Positions 50,304 through 61,454 of a stretch of DNA of 64,000 bases are shown here, in pieces. Each line of letters opens with the position of its first letter. Positions within the stretch are counted from its first letter, which is position 1. Under the pieces are notes generated by a model, which was given only the letters and a program-made list of their open reading frames with translations, was not told the DNA's origin and ran no database searches. Location of the stretch: the NCBI GenBank assembly GCA_034008185.1, contig CM067084.1, positions 59,596,599 through 59,660,598 of the forward strand, read 5' to 3'. Source of the DNA: Gorsachius magnificus. Taxonomy: Eukaryota > Chordata > Aves > Pelecaniformes > Ardeidae. The position numbers were made by a program, and so were the translations under genes.

Positions 50304-52045
50304 ATTGCAGCCTTTGGAAGATTTGTATTTGCAGTGTGCTATTACATGTTTATTGTAGAAATACAATTTCTGTAGAAGCAAAGATGACCACTTTAATATC
50401 TGACAGAAAGGGACTTTGCCTTTGCACTTCTTGCATGTCTAGAAACACTGTGAGTGTTTCACGCCTGTGAGTACCTGACACAAGCTGTTGCTGATACTAA
50501 GCAGAAAGCTATAAGAAATATTTTCAGGATTAGTATCCCAATGTTACTTCTCTAAAGTAAAAATATTTTTAATTGAAAAAGTACTGAGAGAAAAACTGAT
50601 AATTCTCAGTTAAATAAAGAAGCAATGAGGTTGTCAGAGAGCAGAAGTTTTGTGGTCCCACTTCTTATACATGCAAAAATAGCGCTGCATTTTTTCACAG
50701 GCTGATGTCTGCAGAGCTGTAAGTTGGAAAGGTCACAGAGAAATACTTTTCTAAAAAACTCCATCTCCTTTCTGAACAGGACATCAGGCTGTCAGTTTGG
50801 CACCTTACTTCTAATATCCACTCTACAGTTTCCCTGTCTTTTCAGTAGCTTGTTTTTACTAGGGAAGGTAAAAATCTCAGTGTAAATGCTGTACCCATTT
50901 CTAATGCATTTGGCAACTTTCAGAATATTTCCTTTAAGGATTGGAATTACATCAATGGTATTTGTAATTTGAAACTCATTTCCCTGTGGTGTCCTGAACC
51001 CTTCATGTTCACAAACATGTTTCTTCCACCTCTCAATTCCTTCTTCTGTGAAAGCTCTCTTTGCTCTCCTGTTAAAAATAATTTGATTTCTTGTGACTGC
51101 TAAACATCTGCAGAGGCAAATCAGTTGCCACAATGCTTCCACAAGCAGAAAGCTAAAAATCCCCTAAACCCCAGAAGCTGTCTTGCTTGAATGCAACTAC
51201 TACCTATATCTTGATTCTCTTTCTCTCTCTCCCTCCTTGAATTCTCCTTGAAAAAACTGCCTGAGAACTTATCTTGATTTGGATGAAGAAGTCTGCAACA
51301 AGGGATTTGCTAATCTGTTCTTTTACAGTTTTCTCACTCTTGTCATTATTTAATATAGCCCTGCCAGGTCTAGAGCAAGTTTCTGTAGTTTTGTTCTGAA
51401 TAACTTACACCTGTTCTCACATTCAGTTTCTCTCTTTCATTTTCTTTAAAAGAAGCATAATATTAAACCAAGGTGAGCACTGTGCCATAATTAATATGCA
51501 GATGGCATTCACAGAAAGCTGCCAATCTGGAACATGTAAGACTTGATACAATACATTTTTTCCATTAAGTCATATCATTGTAGTAACTATCAATTAAGTA
51601 GCAGAAGTAACTTCCTTTAAAGATACTATCCCTTATTTCCTTTCCTAGGAGTAGAATATGTTATCAAAGCCCAACAGCTTCTGCTCAAGCAAAGATCAAG
51701 CAGGTTTGAAAGCCAGGAAGTGCTGCTGTAGTCGAAACTGGAAAGATGTAAATGAGTTCTCTAGTACTGGTACTTTCACAACATTAACACCCAGGGAGAG
51801 CAAACAAACAGCAGATACGATGTAGCTGCTGTGTGAGTAAAAGTCGACCTTGTCTTGGGAACATTTTTGGCATTTGTTTTCCATAGGTTTAAATGCATGA
51901 CACATTTGTGCAAGACAGTGAGAAAAGATCCTTTGGGTTGGCTATGGTAGTAACATAATCCAGAAAACTATATGCCCTGAACAGCTTATTTAAAAAATCA
52001 GGTGGTTCATTCTACATGAAACTCATAATCTGGTTTTATTTGGGT

Positions 52046-52091
52046 TCTCTCTCGCCCGCTCTCTCTCTCTCCTCTCCCCCCCCCCCCCTCC
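52046..52091 (+). repeat. (CT)n followed by poly(C)
   Basis: CTCTCTCGCCCGCTCTCTCT-like repeats run into a C run of about 13. Confidence 0.9.
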
Positions 52092-53854
52092 ATTTTTTCT
52101 TTTCCACTCAGTTGCAAAGCAGAAAGACTTGAAAGTCCTTATGACAATAGTAGTTAGCATCTTTTAACGTTTTGTCAGAGCCATTCTGGTGCCTCAAAAA
52201 AATAAACTTGGATAGTCATGCTCCTAATTGCCTCATGTCCGTTCATTGAAATTTATTGTGTATAAATTAAATTACTGATTTTAATAACCATATATTTCCT
52301 GTATAGTGGAATTTCATCTAATCAGGTAAACTACTGCCATAATAAGGGAGAGAAAAATATTACTAGGCATGAGTCCATTCATAGTAGGGTAGATGTTTGA
52401 AGTAGATTACATGTATCACTATCTAAAAGTGCAGGTCCACCCTTACTGCCTCACTTACAGACGTGCCTGCATTGAATTATGTCCTTGGATTGAGATTATT
52501 CAAATTTCAAATATTTATGGAGAAAAAATGTTAATCCACAGGAAAATTTGTTGGATTTATGAAAATGTTCAGTATTTTTGAATGCTTTTTCTCATTTAGA
52601 GTAATACAATTTTAATAAACATTTCAGACATTAAAAATATATATTGATAACATTAGTATAAACACATAGTTGTGAAACAAAGTGATCACAGTTTTTTCTA
52701 TTATTTTTAATGATAAGATTAATGTGAAAAGAAGTGTCTCTTTGTAATTTTGTGTCTTAATATAGATATCACATGAAGTAGAATTTTTTTATACAATGCT
52801 ATGCTCTTGGTGGATCTTATTAGGTTCCAGTTTGGTAATGGCAAAATTCCCTAAAAATATATTATATAGTTTAAGCAACTACATACTGTTGAAGCAAAAC
52901 TGGGTTACAAATATATTAAAAAATGCAATTATGTTCTGATCTCTAATATGTCAGAATGAAATTATTTCTTAACGTATTATGAATCCTAGTGAGAAACCTT
53001 AAAAACAGAAATACCAGCTAATTTATTTTTCATACTATGAATGCAAGAGCCCTAAATTAACCCTTTTATTTGCAGTTAATATTTTTAAATGTAGTATCCA
53101 GAGAGAGAATAAAAGTTGTCAAGAGGTAAGAAGGACACCTTTCATTTATACAGCATTTGGAATTAGATTATTATTAATTTAATCTGTACAAGTACAAACT
53201 GTCCATATGTAGAAGATCAAAAGCCTGAGGCCATATTTAAGGCACATCCTTTTTAAGAAGAATGTGCTAATATCTGCTTTATTTCCCCCCCTCTTTGACT
53301 AGGTTAAAAGGAAAAAAAACCCCAACCAACCCCTCTAGCCTGCATTTGTAGACGCTTGCACTTACATCCAGGTTGTCAGAATGTTGCAAGAAGAATTATG
53401 ATGATTGTTGTCTCTTTTATTGCCCATCACAACATCAGAATTTGGCAGTTTGTCTGAGGGAGTAAGGACCACACTTGCAGTACAACAGGTGATTACAAAA
53501 CTGAGCTGTTAGTCTGTACAGCAAGAGGTCTGCTTCAAAGTAGTGTCTGAATATGCAGAGATTTTGTTTGTTTATTTTATTGTTTGTTGTTGGGTTTTGA
53601 TGGTTTGTTTTGTTTTGCTTTTTTTAAGAAAAGCCTGCAGTCTCTGTTCCTTGAGCATTGAATCACTCGGGGAAGAAAAAAACAGAAGGCAAGAGAGACG
53701 GAGAGGGAGAAAAAAGATGACAAGTCTGTCATTCATAAGGGTTTGACTGAATGCTATAACAAGTTACAGCGGTGAGAGAAAAGACAGAATGATTTTGGGA
53801 CCTTAAATGTCACTGAGATAAATTAGCTAGAAAGTTTGACCTGCTAGTACCAAT

Positions 53855-53990
53855 AGGATCATAAAATCATTCGGGTTAAAAGGGACCTCAGCAGGTCTCT
53901 AGTCCAACCTCCTGCACAAAGAAGGGTCAGGTATGAGGTTAAACCATGTTATTCAGGGTTTGATCCAGATAGGTCTTGAAAACTCCTAAG
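53855..53990 (-). mobile_element. Old CR1 LINE 3' fragment
   Basis: AGGATCATAAAATCATTCGGGTTAAAAGGGACCTC...GTCCAACCTCCTGC is a diverged reversed CR1 tail and hairpin. The distal part (..CAGGTTTTGAAAACTCC.. region) is decayed. It is more divergent than the other CR1 copies here. Confidence 0.8.
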
Positions 53991-55508
53991 AAAATTATAG
54001 CATATGTTAGACAATCCAGAAAGAAAAGGGTATTCAGCAGTTACTAATCTAATTCCTATCTGTATAATAGAATACTTAAAAATAAAACACTAGTAAAAAG
54101 GAACATGACATGCTACATGAATTTTCTGCCATTTGCAAATTGCTTAAATCCTATATTGTTAAAAAGGACAGGCAAGCTATTTGCTTTACTGTTTTTCACA
54201 TAAACAAGAGCAACCAGAAGAGCTAGAATAAGGGTGCTAGTTGTTCATATATACATAACGTGGTGAGGAAACCCACAAGTCAGATATTGGTCAAACACTC
54301 TGGGAAAAGCAGAGACCAGGGCATGAATGCAAGTTATAGAAATAGTTGCACTGCCCATTTAGATGCTAAAACCAGGAGAGCTTATGTACTTTTAAAAAAG
54401 TTTTTCACAAATGCATAATGTGGCAAGGATTTTAGTGTCTTCAGTATTTTATGTTATTACAACACTATTGGACAGTATTATTTCTTTGTTCATTTTTACC
54501 CCCCCAGGTTCTCATCTGTATCTTATGACCAGGGAACATTATTTCTTTTGACATGTAATGATTTTCCATGACAGAAGTTTTGGTTCCAAATTTATATATT
54601 ACCAGATGGATCTGTGCATAATTTTCCAGTCTACTTTTAGTAATGCCATGTGTGATTCCTTTCCATTAATCAGAACTAAAGACATGCAAAAATACACAAA
54701 CCAATGGACATGTTATGAGTGTACTGAATTTTGTCGTTATAGTGATCACTATTAGGATGATTGTCTTTCTTTGACAGGAAAAAGAATTATAGATTTAGAT
54801 ATGAAAGAATTAAAGATCTTATTAAAGAATAAAAACAAATTAAGGAGAAGTTTTAAGGAAATAATTTCTTACACTTTATTAGTACATCTTTATTCCCCTC
54901 AAATATGTACTTTTAAACATAAATAACAATTTATTACTGAAAAATATTATTTAAGAAAAATACTATTTTAATTTTTAATGTGGATGGAATAGAAGTTTAA
55001 GAGGAAGAAGATTCTTAGTAAGATCAATGTTTTAGTGGTTTATAGAGTCTTTATAAGTCTGTTTGCACCAGGAAAATATTCTTTCTGCTATGTACATTCA
55101 AGGTAGGAATGAACATGAGAGTTTTCATAAGCGTTGAAGAACAAGAAAGTCTTGTATGTTTCTCACTAATTCCAATAAGAAATTAAAACTTAGAAAATAA
55201 TGTATAATAGCATCTTAGGGATTTCTTGTCCAGAATTTGTATTTTCATATTTTGCTTACCTTTCCCTGATCATCCTGAACTCCTGTTCATTGTCTGCACT
55301 GCACAGAGCATATAAGGAATATTATTATTGCACAGCAAAATTACGACATTATTTTTAGAGCTCTGATTTTTAAATTATACCAGTTCTACCAGGACTTTCG
55401 AAAAAATAATTTTTAAAAAGAGTAAAAATATCTGGGGGTTGTTTGTTTGTTTGCTTGTTTGTACATGTGTTTTGTTGGGTCTTTTTAAATAAGGAAAAGA
55501 AAAGCTTA
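53991..55508. other. AT-rich intergenic sequence, no gene seen
   Basis: No recognisable coding or repeat content apart from short homopolymer runs. The last 5 bp (TTACG, 55509-55513) belong to the next element's target duplication. Confidence 0.5.
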
Positions 55509-55768
55509 TTACGTGTCCTGGTTTTAGCTGGGATAGAGTTCATTTTGTTCCTAGTAGCTGCCATAGTGCTGTGGTTTGGATTTAGGATGGGAATAATGTT
55601 GATAACACACTGATGGTTTAGTTGTTGCTAAGTAGTGCTTACATTAAATCACAGACTTTTCAGCCTATGCTCTACTGATTGAGAAGGCTAAGAGAGGCAC
55701 AAGAAGCTGGGAGGGGGGACAGCCAGGGCAGCTGACCCAAACTGGCCAAAGGGGTATTCCATACCATA

Positions 55769-55776
55769 TGACGTCA
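55769..55776. promoter_or_regulatory. CRE-type palindrome TGACGTCA in LTR U3
   Basis: A perfect CREB/ATF consensus octamer in the ATTCCATACCATA context shared by all LTRs of this group. Related sites are TAACGTCA (25311, 58423 and, inverted, both ERV LTRs), TGATGTCA (59520) and TGACATCA (37499). Binding is inferred from the consensus. Confidence 0.6.
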
Positions 55777-55782
55777 TGCCTT

Positions 55783-56908
55783 TGACACAGTCCCCCACAA
55801 CATCCTTCTCTCTAAATTGGAGAGCTATGGATTTGATGGGTGGACTGTTCGGTGGATAAGGAACTGGCTGGATGGCCGCATCCAGAGGGTAGTGGTCAAT
55901 GGCTCGATGTCTGGATGGAGACCAGTGATGAGTGGTGTCCCTCAGGGATCCATACTGGGACCAGTGCTGTTTAATATATTCATCAATGACTTAGACAGAG
56001 AGATCGAGTGCACCCTCAGCAAGTTTGTGGATGACACCAAGCCGAGTGGTGCGGTTGACACACCAGAAGGACGGGATGTCATCCAGAGAGACCTGGACAG
56101 GCTGGAAAGGTGGGCCTGTGTGACCCTCATGAGGTTCAACAAGGCCAAGTGCAAGGTCCTGCACCTGGGTCGGGGTAACCCCCAGTATCAGTACAGGCTG
56201 GGGGAAGAAAGGATCGAGAGCAGCCCTGATGAGAGGGACTTGGTGGATGAAAAGCTGGACATGAGCCAGCAATGAACACTGGCAGCCCAGAAGGCCAACC
56301 GTACCCTGGGCTGTATCAGGAGAAGCGTGGCCAGCAGGTCGAGGGAGGTGATTCTGCCCCTCTACTCTGCTCTGGTGAGACCTCACCTGGAGTACTGCGT
56401 CCAGCTCTGGAGCCCTCAGCACAAGAAGGACATGGACCTGTTGGAGCGGGTCCAGAGGAGGGCCACAAAAATGATCCGAGGGCTGGAGCACCTCTCCTAT
56501 AAGGACAGGCTGAGAGAGTTGGGCTTGTTCAGCCTGGAGGAGAGAAGGCTGCGGGGAGACCTGATTGCGGCCTTTCAGTATCTAAAGGGGGCCTATAGGA
56601 AAGATGGGGACAATCTTTTTAGTAGGGCCAGCTGTGACAGGACAAGTGGTAATGGTTTTAAACTGAAGCAGGGTAGGTTTAGACTGGATATAAGGAAGAA
56701 ATTCTTTACTCTGAGGGTGGTGCAACACTGGAACAGGTTGCCCAGAGAGGTAGTGGAGGCCCCATCCGTGGAAGCATTCAAGGCCAGGTTGGACGGGGCT
56801 CTGAGCAACCTGATGTAGTTAGCGGTGTCCCTGCTCACTGCAGGGAGGTTGGACTAGATGACCTCTAAGGGTCCCTTCCAACCCAAAACATTCTATGATT
56901 CTATGATT
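55783..56908 (+). mobile_element. CR1 LINE, 5'-truncated, with RT core, inserted in the 55514 LTR
   Basis: It starts at TTTGACACAGTCCCCCAC, coding for FDTVPHN of the RT palm. The frame runs through a [20 protein letters not shown] block and an F-V-D-D-T-K active-site motif to a TGA at 56273-56275. It then continues in the same frame to TAG at 56816-56818. A single nonsense codon therefore interrupts the remnant. The endonuclease part and 5' UTR are missing, as is common for CR1. The 3' end has the TTGGACTAGATGACC..CCTTCCAACCC hairpin and an octamer tail at 56890-56908. Confidence 0.95.
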
Positions 56909-56910
56909 AG

Positions 56911-56917
56911 TATATAA
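56911..56917 (+). promoter_or_regulatory. TATA-like box TATATAA of the split LTR
   Basis: It lies at the start of the right LTR part, 1.1 kb from the CRE octamer because of the CR1. Without the CR1 the two would be about 15 bp apart. Confidence 0.5.
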
Positions 56918-57082
56918 CCGAGGGGAAAGCTGTCCAGGGGGTCACTGCTTGGGAACTGACTGGGCATTGGTCAGTGGGTGATGAGCAATCACATTGTACA
57001 CCACTTGTTTTGTATTTTTTTTATTTTTTTTTGTTTATTTTTTATTATTACTGTTATTATTGTTGTTGTTATTGTTATAGTA

Positions 57083-57124
<42 letters not shown>

Positions 57125-57275
57125 CCTTCTTTTTCTGTCCTATTAAAACATCTTTATCTCAAGCCATGAATCTTACTTCCTTCCCCTGGCCCAATTCTCT
57201 CCCCTATCCCACTGGGCAGGCGAGTGAGCAAAGGGCTGTGTGGTGTTTAACTATCTGCCAGGTTAAACCATGACA

Positions 57276-58185
57276 TTATGGGATACTGAAATAAAACAAA
57301 ACCATAGAGATAGCATAAATTATTCAAGAGAGATGCTCATTGCATAGTATTCCCATAATAAATCCTTTATGGCTCATAGTATACTTAAAAAAATAAATAA
57401 ATTATGTGTTTCACCTTGAAAATATAAGATCAAGTCAATGCTGCAAAACTGGGTAGGTTATGGTGTTCATTATAACTACAATTAAATTTAAATCAAAACA
57501 TCAAGGGAGCCTTCTCAACTGGGTTCAATATATATTCACATAGACAGCATGCATAGATACCACAATGAAGTCAATGATCACAAAATGCTTATTACTGATT
57601 TAGGCTGTAAATCACTCTAAGGTTGAAGGATTTTGTTATGCACTTTGTTCTCCTATTCCCTTTCCTACAGGGAGAGGGATGAAAGGAAATGCAGAGCTGG
57701 TGTCCTACCTATACCTCCTAAGTGTAAAAGCATCGTGACGACTAGAGTTCGATCGACTGATTAACCTTTGAGATCTGGCAGGCCTTTAAGTAGAAAATAT
57801 TTGCCACAAAACACTTACATTAGATGCTTGGAGTGTTTGTGCTTGTTATTCTAGTAAAAGCATTGAGTTAGCCAAGGACTGCAAAGTCGTGCATGTCATC
57901 TGGATGCAGTGGCAGATTTCTACTCTGCTAAATCAAGCTATTTCAGGAGAAATAGAATATCCTTGCCCATTTGCCATGCTTTCTTGAGAATAGAACTGCA
58001 GCAGTATTATACACAGAATAGCTAAAGATCAGAAGTTGTACTGACAACATGTTATGGTCTCTTTGAAATAAAAGAAAATTCAGGCCTGACTGAGCTGCCT
58101 GCCTTCAACCTACCACAAGATTTCATACAAATCAGGGATACACACAAAAGGGAAAAACCAAATAGACAAACAAAGTATATGAACT
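57276..58185. other. Spacer between two LTRs, nothing recognised
   Basis: About 900 bp of AT-rich DNA. The first five bases are the TTATG duplication of the left LTR and the last five (GAACT) that of the right LTR. Confidence 0.55.
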
Positions 58186-58610
58186 TGTCCTGGTTTCAGC
58201 TGGGATAGAGTTAATTTTCTTCACAGAAGCTAGCATAGTGCTGTGCTTTGGATTCAGTGCTAGAAGAATGTTGATAACACGCTGATGTTTTTAGTTGTTG
58301 CCAAGTAGTGCTCAGACTGCTCAAGGACTTTTTGAGCTTCTCCTGCTCGGCCAGGGGCATAACAAGCTGGGAGTACAGCACAACTAGGACCCAAACTGTC
58401 CAAAGAGCTATTCCATACCATATAACGTCATGCTCGGCGGGGGTTAGTCGGTGGGTCAGTCGGTTGCGGGCAGAGTGGTCGCAGCTTGGGCTGTGTGATC
58501 GTGGCCCGGGGGGAGTGATCATTGCTCGGGACGGGCTGGGTATCAGTCAGCGGGTGGTGAGCAATTGCATAGTGCATCACTTGTTTTATATATACTGTAT
58601 ATTTTCTTAC

Positions 58611-58653
<43 letters not shown>

Positions 58654-58810
58654 GTTATTCTTCTCTCTTATTAAACTGTCTCTATCTCAACCCACGGGTC
58701 TTACTTTTTTTTTCTTTTCTCTGATTCTCTCCCCCATCCCACTGAGGGAGGGGGGGGAGTGAGCGAGCGGCTGCGTGGTGCTTAGTTGCCAGCCAGGTTA
58801 AACCACGACA
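58186..58810 (+). mobile_element. Solo LTR of the young ERV subfamily, perfect 5-bp duplication
   Basis: 625 bp, TGTCCTGG...CACGACA, flanked by GAACT on both sides (58181-58185, 58811-58815). It closely matches the LTR at 25074 in the same orientation and the provirus LTRs. TAACGTCA lies at 58423-58430, an (ATT)n tract at 58612-58652, and the C/T-rich U5-like end follows. The open frames within (for example 58308-58724) run through the (ATT)n tract and are not genes. Confidence 0.95.
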
Positions 58811-59277
58811 GAACTTGATTGTGAAATGATTTTAAGAGGAGGAAGGCATAAAAAAGTTTAATTTTCTTTTAGGCACAAGTTAATTATTTGAGAAGTACCT
58901 TCAGAATTGTAGTGAAATAAATTATATGTATTTTAACATAAAGCATATCCTTTACAGCTTCCTCATAGCTTTTTCTTTTTTTTTTCTTTCATTATACTTT
59001 ACACTTTTCTGTTGAATGTGTGTGTGTATATATATATATGGGTTTTTTTCTTTTTAATGCCCATTAAACTTACGTTGTAATACATGGGAGAGTGGGAGGA
59101 TGACAAAATAGAGGAAAGGGATGGATTTTGGTAATGTATCAGCCAGAATACATCAAAACTTCATTTTCTCCTACACATTTTAGATGAAGAATGGCAAACT
59201 AGCATTTCATTTTGCTCTCCATCACATTAGACTCATTCTACACAAAAGCTGTTTTCTTGCTTTGTCCAATTTTTAAC
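58811..59277. other. AT-rich spacer with (TG)n(TA)n at 59017-59040
   Basis: About 470 bp between two LTRs with a dinucleotide tract TGTGTGTGTATATATATATATG. Nothing else seen. Confidence 0.6.
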
Positions 59278-59774
59278 TGTCCTGGTTTCAGCTGGGATAG
59301 AGTTAATTTTCTTCCTAGTAGCTGGCATAGTGCTGTGGTTTGGATTTAGTAGGAGAAGAATGTTGATAACACACTGATGGCTTAGTTGTTGCTAAGCAGT
59401 GCTTACACCAGTCAAGGACTTTTTCAGCTTCCCCTGCTCTGCCAGGTGCATGAGAAGCTGGGAGGGGGCACAGCCAGGACAGCTGACCCCAGCTGGCCAA
59501 AGGGCTATTCCAGACCATATGATGTCATGCTCGGGGGGAGTTAGTCAAGCAGGAGAGCGATTGCTGCTCGGGACAGGCTGGGCATCGGTCAGCAATTGCA
59601 TTGAACATCACTTGTTTTGTATATTCTGTATATTCTATTTTTTCCCCTCTCTGCTGTATTATTAAACTGTCTTTATCTCAACCCACAGATTTCACTTTTT
59701 TTCCGATTCTCTCCCCATCACACTGAACAAGTGGCTGTGTGGTGTTCAGCTGCCTGCCAGGTTAAACCATGACA
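59278..59774 (+). mobile_element. Solo LTR, older and shorter member of the TGTCCTGG group
   Basis: 497 bp, TGTCCTGG...CCATGACA. It has a TGATGTCA site (59520-59527), one AGCGATTGCTGCTCGGGACAGG-like unit, no (ATT)n expansion, and a GTATTATTAAACTG poly(A)-signal block near 59655-59668. The flanks TTAAC and CTAAT match only in the middle three bases, so the target duplication is decayed or the boundaries are off by a base. Confidence 0.88.
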
Positions 59775-60780
59775 CTAATTAATCTAACTCTTGTCTTTTT
59801 TTAGTATCACTTACACACAAAGTCATAGGTTCCCTAAGTCTTCAGAAAGATTTTAATAAAAGATATTTTCCTTGACATTCCTTTTTTAGTCTTATTCAGT
59901 GGTTTTATTTCTAGGACAATAAACTTATGTTCTTTTTCACATTAATTCATTTCTTGGTGTACAATTTACCTTTCCAACCCCAAATCTATTTATTATTATC
60001 TCTGTCTTTCTATCCCACTGAAAAAGTTCCCTAATCTTTCTTGTTACTTTTGTGTGAACTTCAATGAATTTTCATTGTATTCCTGCTAATAACAAACACG
60101 AGCCATGATTTTTAATAATTTCATTATACTATGAGATCATCATGTAATTCCAAGCCTTCAAGACTGTCTGCTTTTTTCTTCTATTTGTTTTCTTATTATC
60201 TAGAAATGTATCACAGTTTTAGGTAATTACTGAAGACCTAACTGTATGTATTTAAGACAGACTTCCTGCCAATTCAGTTTTCCTTCCCTTAAAGCTATAT
60301 TTGAATTACTTTTTTTGGACCTTGCCAAAGAATTTCTGCTGGAGTTTGGCAGGGTGTGGCCACCATAACCAAGGTTTGAATTAATTTTATCATACCTCAC
60401 AGTTTTTTATTCAATGAAGCTCTTAATTGATCTGTCTTATTACTTGAAATGGTGAAGTTAATTCTTTGATAAAAATATATACTCTGATAGATAGGTGAGA
60501 CCTTCAATAGTTTAGTAAGCATTGCAAGAACCTTTAAGAAATGTCTATCAGTTACATAAAGTCACAGAGCAAACACAGCTTAGACACTGGTCCCTTGCAT
60601 GCTCATTCCATGTTCTTTAATAGTGCCAATTACATTTTTAAAAGATCATGGATTACTGAAGAATTCAATCTCATGATTGTCTTATAAAAAATATTTCATA
60701 TATATTTTATCAGGAAATCATCTGACAACATTAATGCACAATTAGAATGTAGTAAAAGAGGTTTCAAATAAAGACTATCA
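59775..60780. other. AT-rich intergenic sequence, nothing recognised
   Basis: About 1 kb with no coding or repeat signal I can support. Confidence 0.5.
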
Positions 60781-61454
60781 ATGTATTTATTGGATGACCA
60801 GCTGACCATGAGCCAGCAGTGTGACCTTGTTGCCAAGAAGGCCAATGGTATCCTGGGGTGCATTAAGAGGAGTGTGGCCAGCAGGTCGAGGGAGGCTATC
60901 CTCCCCCTCTACTCTGCCCTAGTGAGACCCCACCTGGAGTACTGTGTCCAGTTCCAGGCTCCCCGGTTCAAGAAAGATGAGGAACTTCTAGAAAGAGTCC
61001 AGAGGAGGGCTACAAAGATGATTAGGGGACTGGAGCATGTCCCCTATGAGGAAAGGCTGAGAGAGCTGGGCTTGTTTAGTCTGAAGAAGAGAAGACTGAG
61101 AGGGGATCTCATCAACACTTACAAATATCTTAAGGGTGGATGTCATGAGGACGGAGCCAGACTCTTCTCAGTGGTGCCCAGCGACAGGACAAGGGGCAAC
61201 AGGTACAAACTAAAGCATAAGAGGTTTCAGTTGAATATGCAGAAGAACTTCTTTACTCTGAGGGTGACAGAGCAGTGGAACAGGCTGCCCAGGGGGGTTG
61301 TGGAGTCTCCTTCTCTGGAGACATTCAAAACCTGCCTGGATGATGTCCTGTGCAACCTGCTCTAGGTGAACCTGCTTTAGCAGGAGGGTTGGACTAGATG
61401 TTGTCCCGAGTTCCCTTCCAACCCTTGCCATTCTGTGATTCTATGATTCTGTGT
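60781..61454 (+). mobile_element. CR1 LINE, 5'-truncated, ORF2 C-terminus open
   Basis: An ATG-started frame of 194 codons (60781-61365) encodes the CR1 ORF2 C-terminal region: [61 protein letters not shown], and NRLPRGVVE. It has no internal stop, unlike the 55783 copy. It lacks the RT catalytic core. The 3' UTR has TTGGACTAGATG..CCCTTCCAACCC and an octamer tail at 61430-61454. The tail mixes ATTCTGTG and ATTCTATG units. Confidence 0.95.

Larger units (their letters stand above)
43811..53854. other. AT-rich intergenic sequence, no gene seen
   Basis: About 10 kb with no recognisable coding region, LTR or CR1. It contains a polypyrimidine tract at 50217-50303, a diverged duplication (49858-49938 versus 50302-50375), a CT/C-rich tract at 52046-52091 and a short TA tract near 48700. 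The longest open frame (50792-51142 minus, 116 codons) begins on GTG and has no family features. Confidence 0.5.
55514..57275 (+). mobile_element. Solo LTR split by a CR1 insertion
   Basis: The left part, 55514-55782, starts TGTCCTGG and carries a perfect CRE octamer. The right part, 56909-57275, starts AGTATATAACCG, includes a (TTA)n tract (57083-57122) and ends GGTTAAACCATGACA. Together they make one LTR of the TGTCCTGG group. The flanks TTACG and TTATG form a 5-bp duplication with a C-to-T change, as expected from CpG decay. The 1126 bp between the parts is a CR1 that inserted later. Confidence 0.88.

Noticed and set aside
50792..51142. 116-codon minus-strand frame
   Set aside because: It begins on GTG with no family features; no support for an exon or pseudogene.
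56978..57169. 63-codon Ile-rich frame
   Set aside because: Translation of a (TTA)n microsatellite inside an LTR.
58308..58724. 138-codon Tyr-rich frame and 25196-25672 relatives
   Set aside because: Frames run through (ATT)n tracts in solo LTRs; repeat-driven.
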